Positions 1 through 9,899 of a stretch of 64,000 nt of DNA are shown here, in pieces. Both the position numbers and the translations under genes were made by a program. The stretch's first letter is position 1, and each line of letters opens with the position of its first letter. This DNA comes from Desulfurobacteriaceae bacterium. GTDB lineage: Bacteria; Aquificota; Aquificia; Desulfurobacteriales; Desulfurobacteriaceae. The notes under the pieces are model-generated. The model did not search any database, was not told the DNA's origin, and was given only the letters and a program-made list of their open reading frames with translations. The DNA lies in NCBI GenBank assembly GCA_026987115.1, contig JALSNF010000048.1, forward strand, positions 1 through 64,000, read 5' to 3'.

Positions 1-1
1 C

Positions 2-703
2 TATTTTCTCCTCTTTTTGGAATTCAAGGGCAAAGGGAATCTGTTTTTCAACTACATTCCCATTGACAGGTTCTAATTTTTTTAACCTAAGGTTAGAATA
101 AGAAACGACATTCCGAGTTTTTAAGTGCTTCTGCTTAAAATCTTTATAGTAAGGTAAAGTTATTGAAGTTTTTCTAAACTTTAATCTAGGATTTACAGAT
201 GAAATAATAGAAGAACAAAAGCAATTGTTGGTTTTTTGATAAAAACCATTAACTAAAGTTGGATTAAAAGTAGGAGTTAGGTAGCTTAAACCCAAAAATT
301 GAGAGTCGTTTACACAAACAACTTGACTTTTGCTCTTACTGCTTACTTTTAGGGAACCTCCTGTCTCCTTACTAAGAGGAACAGAACGGAAAACTAAACA
401 TTGAAATTTATATTCTGAAAATTTTTTCTCACGGTAAATTTCTTTCAACTTTAAGGAGTTAAAAGAAGGAAATTCAACAAGTACTTTAAGCCTTCTCTCT
501 CTTAACCTATCTAAAAGCTTAGACGAACCTATAAAAGAAGAGAGTTTCCTCCTCAGTAAGTAAGCATCTAAATCCGGATTACTTGAACGGAGCTCACTCT
601 TTAAGATAGAGTGGAAAGAGCTTTTCTTAACTCTTGTTTCTTTATTTCCTTTTAAGTTTTTTGCCTCTCCCGATTTTGAGAAAATAAGCTTTAAGAGAGT
701 CAT
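2..703 (-). CDS. Truncated ORF running off the window start; possible flagellar hook-length control protein (FliK-like)
   Basis: ATG at 703 on the minus strand (MTLLKLIFSKSGEAKNLKGNKETRVKKSSFHSILKSELRSSNPDLDAYLLRRKLSSFIGSS...) stays open to the window edge; absent from the ORF track because it is truncated. Position after fliA and Ser/Lys-rich low complexity suggest FliK; no domain recognised directly. Confidence 0.45.
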   Translation of the reverse strand, partial: MTLLKLIFSKSGEAKNLKGNKETRVKKSSFHSILKSELRSSNPDLDAYLLRRKLSSFIGSSKLLDRLRERRLKVLVEFPSFNSLKLKEIYREKKFSEYKFQCLVFRSVPLSKETGGSLKVSSKSKSQVVCVNDSQFLGLSYLTPTFNPTLVNGFYQKTNNCFCSSIISSVNPRLKFRKTSITLPYYKDFKQKHLKTRNVVSYSNLRLKKLEPVNGNVVEKQIPFALEFQKEEKI

Positions 704-733
704 TTTATCTCCTGATTCACCATTCAGGATAAA

Positions 734-1339
734 TTATACAGAAAGGAAGTTCCTTAACTTTTTAAGAGCTCCCCCCTTAATCTGGGAAACTCTTGAAACG
801 GAAACTTTCAGAATATCGGCAACTGACTTTAAGTCAAGCTCCTCAACAAAAAGCAGTTGTAGAACCAGTTTCTCCTTATCTGAGAGTTTATCTATAGCTT
901 TAGCAAGTCTCTCTTTTAAGTCTTTTACTAAGAGCTCCTCTTCAGGAGTAGGTAAGCCAGAGGAAAGAATATCTTTAAAAGAGGGAGAATCTGAACTTGA
1001 AAAGAGTTTCTCCTCTAAAGAAATAAAAAAGGCCGCTTCCTCTTTAATGCTCTCTCCATCTCTGTTCTTTATCTTCTCCCTAACGCTCCTTGGTAGGAAA
1101 TCCAACTTCCTTAAGTAGTCTAAAATTTCTCCTCTAATCTTTATGTAAGCGTAAGTTGAAAAGCGAGCTTTCCTGCTGTCGTAGTTATCTATGGCCTTCA
1201 TAAGGCCTATAACTCCTGTGTTTACAAGCTCTTCAAATTCAATTACTCCAGGGGGAATCCTTTTGTAGATTTTACTGGCAACCTTCTTAACAAGTGGGAG
1301 GTTTTCCAAAACTAAGTCCTTCTTCGTTTTCGCATACAT
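734..1339 (-). CDS. fliA: RNA polymerase sigma factor for flagellar operon (sigma-28/FliA)
   Basis: Sigma-70 region 2/4 features (VNTGVIGLMKAIDNYD, FSTYAYIKIRGEILDYLR, SVSRVSQIKGGALKKLR); flagellar context. Confidence 0.92.
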   Translation of the reverse strand: MYAKTKKDLVLENLPLVKKVASKIYKRIPPGVIEFEELVNTGVIGLMKAIDNYDSRKARFSTYAYIKIRGEILDYLRKLDFLPRSVREKIKNRDGESIKEEAAFFISLEEKLFSSSDSPSFKDILSSGLPTPEEELLVKDLKERLAKAIDKLSDKEKLVLQLLFVEELDLKSVADILKVSVSRVSQIKGGALKKLRNFLSV

Positions 1340-2202
1340 TACCTTCCCTCAAAGAATAACTTTATAAGGCTTTTAATGAAAGAACCTCTCTTTTCCTCTC
1401 CCGTATAAACCTCTCCTACCTCTAACTGAGCAACTTTCTTAATTTCTCTGCTAAAAGGGTCAAAAGGGTAAAGCTCAGGAAGAGGAACTTTCTTAGCTAA
1501 GGACTCTTTTAAGTTCTTGGTATACGGGAGAACACCCACGAGTTTTAACTTAAAACCCAAAAACCTACTTACAGAGTAGTTTAACCTCTCAAAGACTTCA
1601 ATACCTTCTCTCTTTGAAGAGGCCATATTGACTATAACTTTAAAGTCCTTATAGCCATACAACTTGTAAAGACTCTTTATGAAAGCGTACGCATCTGTTA
1701 GGGAAGTAGGCTCAGGGGTAGTTATAACGTAAGTTGAAGAGGAGGCCTTTGAAAAACCTAAAGTATATCTGTTTAAACCTGCCGAGTTGTCAAGGAGAAT
1801 GTAATCATACTCTTGAGTTATGCTTTCAAGTTGGATTAGGAAAGAGGATGGGTTTACCTCCTCAAGCTCGTCTAAACGCTCAATTCCGGAAAAGCCTAAA
1901 ACAACATCAAAGTTATACACTCTCTGGACAACCTCCCTAATGGGAAGTCCTTTAAATACCAACTTTAGGTTTTTACCCAAAGAGAGGCCCAAGACGACGT
2001 GAACGTTTCCGAGCCCCACATCACAGTCTAAAAGGAGAACTTTCTTGTTAAAGTGGTTAGCAAGGGAATAGGCTAAAGAAGTTGTAATTGCAGTCTTCCC
2101 AACTCCCCCTTTCCCACTAACAACGGATATAAGGTTAGGAGAGCGCTTCTTTCCCCTATTCTTGGCTAACTTTAAGAGACTCTCTACTTGACTCTCCATC
2201 AC
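1339..2202 (-). CDS. flhG: MinD-like ATPase FlhG/FleN
   Basis: Deviant Walker A SGKGGVGKT; adjacent to flhF. Confidence 0.9.
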   Translation of the reverse strand: MMESQVESLLKLAKNRGKKRSPNLISVVSGKGGVGKTAITTSLAYSLANHFNKKVLLLDCDVGLGNVHVVLGLSLGKNLKLVFKGLPIREVVQRVYNFDVVLGFSGIERLDELEEVNPSSFLIQLESITQEYDYILLDNSAGLNRYTLGFSKASSSTYVITTPEPTSLTDAYAFIKSLYKLYGYKDFKVIVNMASSKREGIEVFERLNYSVSRFLGFKLKLVGVLPYTKNLKESLAKKVPLPELYPFDPFSREIKKVAQLEVGEVYTGEEKRGSFIKSLIKLFFEGR

Positions 2203-3338
2203 TCTCCTAGTATGTAAGTGGCCATCAATTCAGGGGTTAGAACCTTCATGTCTTCAGGCACTCTCTGGCCCGTACTTATGTAGGAAACCGGAAGTCCGGT
2301 TAAGTAAGGGATATTTAAGAGAATTCCAGGTTGGGAGCTCTCATCAATCTTTGTAAAGAATAGGTTGTTAACGGGAAAGAAGCTTCTATACTTATTTACA
2401 ACCTGAACAGCCTCGCTCGTAGAGTAATTACAGCTTAACAGGAGAACCATTTTAGAAGGAATGTTAAGTCCCGTTAGTATAGACTTTATCTCCCCTAACC
2501 TCCAGTAGTCGTAGTGGCTCCTACCTACAGTGTCAATTAATATAACCTCAAGGTCTTGAAGACTGTCAACTATCTCCTTTAGCTTTTTACTGTCTGTAGC
2601 AACAAAGAAAGGAACGTCAAGAATTGAGGCATAACTCCTTGCCTGAGCAACAGCCCCAACTTTAAAAGTATCGGTAGTTATAACGCCTACTTTTAACCCC
2701 TTCTCTAAGACAAACCTACTTGCAACTTTAAATAGGTTGGTAGTCTTGCCAACTCCTGTAGGTCCTAAAAAGACATAAGCTATCTTTTCTCCTTCTTTAA
2801 CTTTAAACTCCCCGGTAAACTCTATGAAATCATTTATGGGCTTTAAAAGGGCCTCCTTAAAGGTTAAGGTGTTAAGGTCAAGTTTTTCAGTATCTATATC
2901 AAGACCGCAAGAATGTTTAACGAACTCTTTAGCAACTTCCTTTTCAACCCCCTTCTTAAGGAGGAGATTTAACAGTTCTAAAGCGTCTCCTCCAAATTCC
3001 TCAAACTCTCTCCTAACCTCCACACTTACAGGTTCAACAGAGGAAACAGGTGAAGGCTGTAAGTTAACCGGCGGGAAAGGCTCTTTCTTTAACTCCAAAA
3101 GGAGCTCCTTAATCTCGTCAATCTCCCTCTTTATTTCTGTCTCTACCTCCAGTTTTAGAGGCTCTCTTTCCATATTCAGCTTTTCGCTAACAAAGAGCTT
3201 ATACCTCTTCCTCTTTAAAAACGGCAAGAAACCTTCCTTCTCTACTTCATAGTAGAGAATCTCTACATCACCCATATCTTCTTTGGCTTTCTTTATAAGC
3301 TCTTCTAGGCTGTTTCCTTCATAGACTTTAACTTTCAT
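2199..3338 (-). CDS. flhF: Flagellar SRP-like GTPase FlhF
   Basis: GPTGVGKTTNLFKVA, DTFKVGAVAQARSYA, LIDTVGRS; start likely at MKVKVYEG rather than the ORF-track Met at 3356. Confidence 0.92.
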   Translation of the reverse strand: MKVKVYEGNSLEELIKKAKEDMGDVEILYYEVEKEGFLPFLKRKRYKLFVSEKLNMEREPLKLEVETEIKREIDEIKELLLELKKEPFPPVNLQPSPVSSVEPVSVEVRREFEEFGGDALELLNLLLKKGVEKEVAKEFVKHSCGLDIDTEKLDLNTLTFKEALLKPINDFIEFTGEFKVKEGEKIAYVFLGPTGVGKTTNLFKVASRFVLEKGLKVGVITTDTFKVGAVAQARSYASILDVPFFVATDSKKLKEIVDSLQDLEVILIDTVGRSHYDYWRLGEIKSILTGLNIPSKMVLLLSCNYSTSEAVQVVNKYRSFFPVNNLFFTKIDESSQPGILLNIPYLTGLPVSYISTGQRVPEDMKVLTPELMATYILGE

Positions 3339-5412
3339 TCCCTTTAACCACTCCAATAAGGTTTAAGTTTATTCCTGGCTCAATCTCAGCGTAAGAGAGG
3401 ACAGCAACGCTGGGAAGGTAAGGCTCTAGGATTTTACTTAGATAAGGTCTTACTGCCGGCGAGGTTAGAACAACAGGCTGTAGTTGAGCCTTTAAAAAGG
3501 GCTCTATCTGGGAGCTTATGCTCTTAACCAAGTTCTGAACGAAAAGGGGTTCAAGAGGGGGGAGAGCTCCGTTCCCTTCCCTTACCTTTTTCAGTATAAA
3601 CTCTTCAGTTTCAGGAGAAAGGGAAAGGGCAGTTAAAACGCCACTTTTAGAATACATACTGGTTATAAGCCTTGAGAGAGCTTGCCTTGCAAACTCAGTA
3701 AGCACATCAGGGTCTTTAACCTTGTCTATGTTATCTGCAACCGCTTCTATGATAGAAAGTAAGTCTTTGACAGGTATCTTTTCTCTTAACAAGTTTTGAA
3801 GAACTTTAGTTAAAATACCATAAGGAACTTGCTCCGGAACAATTTCCTTAACTTCAGGATATTTCTTAGACAAGTTATCAACGAGTTTCTTAACCTCTAC
3901 CCTTGAGAGTATCTCGTGAGCGTGCTTCTTTATAACTTCAGAAAGATGAGTCACTATTACAGTAGGAACATCAACAACTGTATAGCCCAAAAGTTTTGCC
4001 CTGTCAGCTTCATTCTGATTAACCCAGTATGAAGGTAGTCCGAAGGCCGGCTCTTTTGTAGGTTTACCCTTTAACTCCCCTTTTAAACCTCCAGTATCTA
4101 TAGCCAAGAGCTTTCCAGGTTCCACCTCTCCTTTAGCAACCTCAACGTCTTTTAAGAGAATCCTATACTCGTTAGGCTTTAACTCAAGATTGTCCCTTAT
4201 GTGAACTAAAGGAATAACTATGCCCAGCTCCTTAGCCAGCTGTTTCCTTAAGTTCCTAATTTTCTTAACAACCTCTCCGTTCTGGGTTTCATCAACGTAT
4301 TGAATTAGCGAATAACCTATCTCTAAAGTTATAGGTTCAGGCTGAACTACAAGCTCTTCAGGCTCTTCTTTTTTAGATTCTTTAAGTAATTCTCTGGCTC
4401 TCCTTTCTGCCTCTTCAATCTCCTTTGCTTTCTCGTACTTATAAACAATGTACCCTACCGCTGCAAGGAGGGAAGCAAGGAGCATAAAAGGCAGAGTAGG
4501 CATCCCCGGAACGAGGCCAACTACGGCCAAGGTTAGAGCTCCCATAAAAAGGGGCTTGTGATACTGGGTCAGCTGTTTAAATATCTCCCTACCTAAGTCG
4601 GTCTCTGCAGCAGCCCTGGTGACCATTAGGCCTGCAGCTGTTGAGGTAATTAAAGAGGGTATTTGAGAAACAAGTCCGTCTCCAACAGTTAAAAGGGTAA
4701 AAGTTTTAGCTGCTTGGGAAAAATCCATGTGGTGCTGAAAGATTCCTATTAACAGGCCTCCAATTATGTTTATAAAGGTTATTATTATTCCAGCAACGGC
4801 ATCTCCCCTTATAAACTTTGAAGCACCGTCCATAGCCCCGTAAAAGTCCGCTTCGCGAGCTATCTCTTCCCTTCTCCTCCTTGCCTCCTTCTCATCTATA
4901 AGGCCTGCATTTAGGTCAGCGTCTATACTCATCTGCTTACCCGGCATTGCGTCTAAAATGAACCTCGCGGCAACCTCAGAAATCCTCTCTGTCCCCTTCG
5001 TTATAACTATGTAGTTGATAACTACAAGTATCGCAAAAACAACTATACCTACAACATAGTTTCCGCCTACGACAAATTGACCGAAAGCCTTAATTACTCT
5101 ACCTGCAGCGTCAGGGCCTTCGTGTCCGTGAAGGAGGATTCGCCTCGTCGTAGCAACGTTTAAAGAAAGGCGAAAAAGGGTTGCAAGCAAGAGCAAAGAG
5201 GGAAAGGAGGAAAGTTCCAAAGGGTGTTTTACGTAAACTGTAGTCATCAAAATTAATATTGAAAAGGTAATACTTGAAGTTAAAAGTATGTCAAGCAAAA
5301 AGGCTGGTATAGGTAAAATCATACTGGCAAGTATTGCAAGTATCAAAACCACAAAGACGACATCAGAGTACTTGTAAACTTTTTCGTAGTAAAAAGTTAA
5401 GCTCTCCTTCAT
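3328..5412 (-). CDS. flhA: Flagellar export apparatus protein FlhA
   Basis: 694 aa, multi-TM N-terminus, DAMPGKQMSIDADLNAG motif. Confidence 0.97.
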   Translation of the reverse strand: MKESLTFYYEKVYKYSDVVFVVLILAILASMILPIPAFLLDILLTSSITFSILILMTTVYVKHPLELSSFPSLLLLATLFRLSLNVATTRRILLHGHEGPDAAGRVIKAFGQFVVGGNYVVGIVVFAILVVINYIVITKGTERISEVAARFILDAMPGKQMSIDADLNAGLIDEKEARRRREEIAREADFYGAMDGASKFIRGDAVAGIIITFINIIGGLLIGIFQHHMDFSQAAKTFTLLTVGDGLVSQIPSLITSTAAGLMVTRAAAETDLGREIFKQLTQYHKPLFMGALTLAVVGLVPGMPTLPFMLLASLLAAVGYIVYKYEKAKEIEEAERRARELLKESKKEEPEELVVQPEPITLEIGYSLIQYVDETQNGEVVKKIRNLRKQLAKELGIVIPLVHIRDNLELKPNEYRILLKDVEVAKGEVEPGKLLAIDTGGLKGELKGKPTKEPAFGLPSYWVNQNEADRAKLLGYTVVDVPTVIVTHLSEVIKKHAHEILSRVEVKKLVDNLSKKYPEVKEIVPEQVPYGILTKVLQNLLREKIPVKDLLSIIEAVADNIDKVKDPDVLTEFARQALSRLITSMYSKSGVLTALSLSPETEEFILKKVREGNGALPPLEPLFVQNLVKSISSQIEPFLKAQLQPVVLTSPAVRPYLSKILEPYLPSVAVLSYAEIEPGINLNLIGVVKGNES

Positions 5413-5414
5413 GC

Positions 5415-5702
5415 TTAACTGTTGCTCCTGTAAGAGTGTAGAGCTCTATCCATTAGTCTTTCTAAACTTAAAGGGTCTTCCTTCGCAATCTCCTGTGAGA
5501 GCTCCATAATAAAAAGGTCTTTGTAGGTTGAAGACTGAAAATCCCCTCCAAAGAGAGGTTTAAATTCGGGCTTTAAGGCTTCCTTCAAGAACTGTTCAAA
5601 AAGGTATGCCTCAAAGGCGATAGTAGCTTTTTTCTTATCTTTAATTTGGGAAAGCTCGTTTAAATCCCAATAAACATCAACACTCTTTGCTTCCGAAACC
5701 AA
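5415..5702 (-). CDS. flgJ: FlgJ-type rod-binding domain protein
   Basis: AFEAYLFEQFLKEAL...KDLFIMELSQEIA pattern; between flgI and flhA; no muramidase domain. Confidence 0.75.
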   Translation of the reverse strand: MVSEAKSVDVYWDLNELSQIKDKKKATIAFEAYLFEQFLKEALKPEFKPLFGGDFQSSTYKDLFIMELSQEIAKEDPLSLERLMDRALHSYRSNS

Positions 5703-5711
5703 ATAAACCTC

Positions 5712-6818
5712 CTACATAACTATTATCTTTGCGTGAAGCTTCCCTGCAGCCTTTATGGCCTCAAGGATAGCTATGAGGTCTCCCGGGGAGACTCCCAACA
5801 TGTTTAAAGCCTTTACAAGCTCTTTTAAGGAAGGAGAATTTATAGAGAAAATCCTCCCTTTCTCTTCATAGACCTTCGTCTTTACTTTCTGAGTTAAAAC
5901 GGTTTTCCCTCCAGAAAGGGGAGGAGGTTGAGAGATAACGGGTTCTTTCACAACAGAAACGTAAATATTACCGTGGGAAACGTAAATCGGAGGGTCAAGC
6001 TTAATGTCTCCGCTCATAATAACAGTTCCTGTCTTTTCGTAAATAACAACTGTAGGTTCAGGATTTGTCTTAACTTTCAGGTTTAGGACTGAAGAGATAA
6101 ATTCAACTTTGTTAACGTTTACAGGAAACTTTACCTTAACGGTGGCAGAATCAACCGCAACCGCCAAGTTCCCAAAGGTGGAATTTATCTTGTTGGCTAT
6201 CTCTGAGGCTAAAGAGAAGTCAGGTCTATTCAAAGTTAGAATTAACTCTTTTTCTTGAGAAAGGCTAAAGGGAAGAGCCCTTTCAACTATACCTCCTCCA
6301 GGCACTATTCCCACAGTAGGAAAGTTCTTCTGAATCTTTCCTCCCTTGTTTGACTCACTATAACCTCCTCCCGTTGAAACCGGCCCTTGAGCAAAGGCGT
6401 AGATTTTCCCGTCCGGTCCAAAAAGGGGAGTTCTAATTAGAAAACCGTTTGCCAGACTTTTTGCATCTCCGATAGAGGCAACTTCCACATCAAAAGTCAT
6501 CCCAGGCTTAGCAAAGGGAGGCAGTTTAGCAGTAACCATAACAGCAGCGGCGTTCTTAGTCTTAACAGATTTTGGGTCAACGTAGATTCCCATCTTCCTT
6601 AGCATATTCGCTACGCTCTGAAGGGTAAAAACGCTGGTGGTTCCGTCTCCCGTTCCACTTAAACCTACAACTAAGCCATAGCCTGTTAGGTAGTTGGGCC
6701 TTACGCCCTCAACGTTAACAAGAGTTCCTATCTTAACCTCTGCAGCAAGAGCTCCGCTTAAAAGAAAGGCAAACACTACAACAAAAAGCCTTATCATAAT
6801 TACCCCTAAAACGGCCAT
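5712..6818 (-). CDS. flgI: Flagellar P-ring protein FlgI
   Basis: GTLVNVEGVRPNYLTGYGLVVGLSGTGDGT; ANMLRKMGI. Confidence 0.96.
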   Translation of the reverse strand: MAVLGVIMIRLFVVVFAFLLSGALAAEVKIGTLVNVEGVRPNYLTGYGLVVGLSGTGDGTTSVFTLQSVANMLRKMGIYVDPKSVKTKNAAAVMVTAKLPPFAKPGMTFDVEVASIGDAKSLANGFLIRTPLFGPDGKIYAFAQGPVSTGGGYSESNKGGKIQKNFPTVGIVPGGGIVERALPFSLSQEKELILTLNRPDFSLASEIANKINSTFGNLAVAVDSATVKVKFPVNVNKVEFISSVLNLKVKTNPEPTVVIYEKTGTVIMSGDIKLDPPIYVSHGNIYVSVVKEPVISQPPPLSGGKTVLTQKVKTKVYEEKGRIFSINSPSLKELVKALNMLGVSPGDLIAILEAIKAAGKLHAKIIVM

Positions 6819-7495
6819 ATCTTTTCAAGAAGCCTTGCAAGCCAACCGGGCCTTGAAGATTGATTGAAATACCCTTTACCGTTATACTCAACATACATGT
6901 CTGCAACTTTACTTGAAGGAACCGAATTGTCAGGAGCTATATCCGAAGGCCTGACTATCCCTGAGATTTTCAAAACTTGGTAGTCGTCGTTTATCTTAAT
7001 AACCTTTCTTCCAACTACGTAAAGGTCTCCGTTAGGATAGACCTTTACGACCCTTGCAGTTATAGTAGCTATGAGTTTGGCCTGCCGTGAAGTAGAGCCT
7101 TTTCCCGAGAAACTCCTTGAAGGGGAGGTTGAGAAGCCCAGTAAAGGCTCCTTTGTCTTTTTAGGAAACTTGTTGCCGAAAAAAACGGGACTGTTAACGT
7201 TTAGGTTATAGGAACTCTTTTCCTGGGAAGCAGTAGTGGAGCTCCCGCTACCAGAAAGGCTCTCATAGACCTTAATAGTGATTATATCTCCAACGTTCCT
7301 AGCCTTTGGGTCAGAAAAGAGGTTCTCATACCCGGAAAAGAGAGAACCGGGAGAGGGTTTAGGTTTAGCAAACTCTTTAGGAGGCGGAGGAGGAAAAGCA
7401 ACAACCTCCTCCTTCTTCCCCTGACACGAAGTTAATAAAAACTGAATCACTAATCCGAAACAAATAAGACTGAACCGTCTTTTAAAACCTTGCAT
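6806..7495 (-). CDS. flgH: Flagellar L-ring lipoprotein FlgH
   Basis: Lipobox FLLTSC; RNVGDIITIKV...; VVGRKVIKINDDYQVLKISGIVRPSDI. Confidence 0.95.
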   Translation of the reverse strand: MQGFKRRFSLICFGLVIQFLLTSCQGKKEEVVAFPPPPPKEFAKPKPSPGSLFSGYENLFSDPKARNVGDIITIKVYESLSGSGSSTTASQEKSSYNLNVNSPVFFGNKFPKKTKEPLLGFSTSPSRSFSGKGSTSRQAKLIATITARVVKVYPNGDLYVVGRKVIKINDDYQVLKISGIVRPSDIAPDNSVPSSKVADMYVEYNGKGYFNQSSRPGWLARLLEKIWPF

Positions 7496-8415
7496 CTTAA
7501 AACTTTCCCAGTAGAGAGGTTTTTAACTCTAATTATATTACCTACGGCACCGTTTTCTAAAGAAACTCCCAAAAGCTCTATGTGAATTGGACCGTCAACG
7601 TAAATAACCTTTACAGGCTGACCCCTTTTAACTAAGAAAAGAGGTGATAAATCCCTTTCCTTGATAACATCTCCCGGAAGAATGTCCCTTCTTGACACCT
7701 TCCCTATAACTTCATTTAAATCGGGAAGGGCTCCCCTGGCCTTTGAAGAGGGAACTTGGGAAATCTTAACCATACTTTCTTCAATTAAGGTTCCACGAGG
7801 TATGGAGATTTTCGCAACAACTACTTTAACTTTCCTGTCTATCCTAACGCTTATCCAGAATTTCCTGTAAACACTCCCGTTGTGAACTATCTTATAGACA
7901 ACCCTTGCGTAGTTCCTACCCAGGGAAACCAAAGAGATTTCTGAATCGTAGTTCTTAAAGGGAAGTCTAAAGGAGATAGAAGGAACAGAAAGAACCACTA
8001 TCTCAGGGTAGTTTTCCTTGAAAAACTCTATTACTTTTCTTTTAAAGCTCTCCCCGTCAATTAAGTAGCAAGGCCTATTAACCTTAACTACTTGAGGACC
8101 TTTTACCTCTATTTCGGAAAAGCTAATGCCGTTTTCCTGAAGGTACTTTACTATCCTGTCAACAATTTCCCTTTTAGTAATAAGGTAAGACTTGCAAAGG
8201 GGAGGACTCTCCTTTACGGGAACCTGAGAAAGAACATTCAAAGCAAGTGAAGGAGCCTCTATCTTTGCTATATCCTTTAGTAAGACTTCATCTGCCGAAA
8301 CCTTAGCTTCCCCTTTAAGTAAAACTGTGGCTGCCTGAGACGAAAAAGCGAGGAAAAGAAATAACAAGTTAAGACTTAAGGTTCGCAACAGTCCTAAGCA
8401 TCTCATCGGCAGCAA
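7450..8415 (-). CDS. flgA: Flagella basal body P-ring formation protein FlgA
   Basis: SAF-like C-terminus (IPRGTLIEESMVKIS...GDVIKERDLSP); context. Confidence 0.85.
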   Translation of the reverse strand: MLPMRCLGLLRTLSLNLLFLFLAFSSQAATVLLKGEAKVSADEVLLKDIAKIEAPSLALNVLSQVPVKESPPLCKSYLITKREIVDRIVKYLQENGISFSEIEVKGPQVVKVNRPCYLIDGESFKRKVIEFFKENYPEIVVLSVPSISFRLPFKNYDSEISLVSLGRNYARVVYKIVHNGSVYRKFWISVRIDRKVKVVVAKISIPRGTLIEESMVKISQVPSSKARGALPDLNEVIGKVSRRDILPGDVIKERDLSPLFLVKRGQPVKVIYVDGPIHIELLGVSLENGAVGNIIRVKNLSTGKVLRCKVLKDGSVLFVSD

Positions 8416-9169
8416 TTATTCCCTTTGAGTTAATCTCGTAAGCTCTCTGTGCAACTATCAGGTTTACCATCTCCTCAACTATGTTCACGTTTGAAGCTTC
8501 CAGGAAACCTTGAGTTAGCTTTCCAAAACCGTCAGTATTTGGGTCTCCCTCTATTGGCTCTCCTGAAGCGTCAGTTTTAACAAAGAGGTTGCCCCCTATA
8601 GCTTTTAAACCGGCAGGGTTTATGAAAGTGTAAAGCTTTATAGTTCCCACTTCTTCAGTTATCTGCTCTCCCCCGCTGTTCCTTACAACATAGACTTTAC
8701 CGTTTGGAGATATGGAAATGTTTACAACTGTTTCAGGTGCAGATATTTGAATGTTAGGGGAAAGCCTGTAGCCTTCGGGGGTAACTATGTACCCTTCATT
8801 GTCAAGCTGGAAGTCTCCAGCCCTGGTGTAGGCCTCTCCTCCGCCTGGGAGCTCTATCTTAAAAAAGCCCCTACCTTGAATTGCAACGTCAAGAGGCTTA
8901 TCGGTCTTTATTAAACTCCCTTGGGTAAATATCTTACTAACGTCAGAGAGCTTAACTCCCAAACCTATCTGAATTCCAGAGGGGACTATGTTCTCTTCAG
9001 AGGACATTACTCCCGGGTCTCTTATATCTTGGTAGATAAGGTCTTCAAAGTTTGCCCTTGAGCGCTTATACCCAACGGTGTTAACGTTGGCAATATTGTG
9101 GGAGATAACGTCAAGGTTTGTCTGCTGGGCTTCCATACCTGTTGCTGCCGTCCACAGAGCTCTAAGCAT
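8369..9169 (-). CDS. flgG: Flagellar distal rod protein FlgG
   Basis: MLRALWTAATGMEAQQTNLDVISHNIANVNTVGYKRSRANFEDL. Confidence 0.97.
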   Translation of the reverse strand: MLRALWTAATGMEAQQTNLDVISHNIANVNTVGYKRSRANFEDLIYQDIRDPGVMSSEENIVPSGIQIGLGVKLSDVSKIFTQGSLIKTDKPLDVAIQGRGFFKIELPGGGEAYTRAGDFQLDNEGYIVTPEGYRLSPNIQISAPETVVNISISPNGKVYVVRNSGGEQITEEVGTIKLYTFINPAGLKAIGGNLFVKTDASGEPIEGDPNTDGFGKLTQGFLEASNVNIVEEMVNLIVAQRAYEINSKGIIAADEMLRTVANLKS

Positions 9170-9180
9170 AGCTTCCCCCC

Positions 9181-9897
9181 TTAAACTTTCCCGATTTCGT
9201 TTGACTTTAAGTTAAGAGAGTCAAGGCTTCTCATTAAGTTTCCGTAAATTTCAAATACCCTCTGAGCTTCAATGAGCTTTACCATCTCCTTAACTGGGTT
9301 AACGTTGGAACCTTCCAAATACCCTTGGAGAACTGCAGCGTCAGTAGGCATAGGAGAACCAACTCCTTTATAGTAGGAATCTCCAACTGGAACCACAGAG
9401 TTAAAGTCAACAATCTTTAGAATGCCTACCTGCTGTGAGCCTTCATAAACTACTCCGTCTTGGGTAATTACAACTTTCCCTTTTCCTTGAAAGACTATCT
9501 CGTTTCCAGATATGTCAAGAACAGGATTTCCTTTAGAGTCAACAAGCCTTCCCAGAGAATCTATAAAGAAGTGGCCGTTTCGGGTGTAGAGCTCCCCGCT
9601 TTTCGCTCTAACGGCAAAAAATCCCCTTCCTTTTAAAGCAAGGTCAAGGGGAGCTCCTGTCTTCCTTAAAGGCCCTTGAGACAAAACCACGGGAGTTGAC
9701 TTAAACCTTGGAAAGATAAAGAGGTTATTAGCATCCCCCCTATTTTCAGGAATATGCTGAGACATCTCCTCTAAAAGGAGTCTCTTAAAGCCGGGAGTAT
9801 TAAGGTTGGCAAGGTTGTTCGTTATAACATCAAGGTCCTCTAAAGCCCTCTCTCCACCTGAAGCAAGCACATAAAGAGGTTGAACGGTTAAGGCCAC
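9181..9897 (-). CDS. flgF: Flagellar proximal rod protein FlgF
   Basis: DVITNNLANLNTPGFKRLL; YLEGSNVNPVKEMVKLIEAQRVFE. Confidence 0.85.
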   Translation of the reverse strand: MALTVQPLYVLASGGERALEDLDVITNNLANLNTPGFKRLLLEEMSQHIPENRGDANNLFIFPRFKSTPVVLSQGPLRKTGAPLDLALKGRGFFAVRAKSGELYTRNGHFFIDSLGRLVDSKGNPVLDISGNEIVFQGKGKVVITQDGVVYEGSQQVGILKIVDFNSVVPVGDSYYKGVGSPMPTDAAVLQGYLEGSNVNPVKEMVKLIEAQRVFEIYGNLMRSLDSLNLKSNEIGKV

Positions 9898-9899
9898 AG

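Noticed and set aside
2824-3252. Plus-strand 142-aa Ser-rich ORF
   Set aside because: Antisense to flhF; Ser/Phe richness is typical of reversed Lys/Glu-rich coding.
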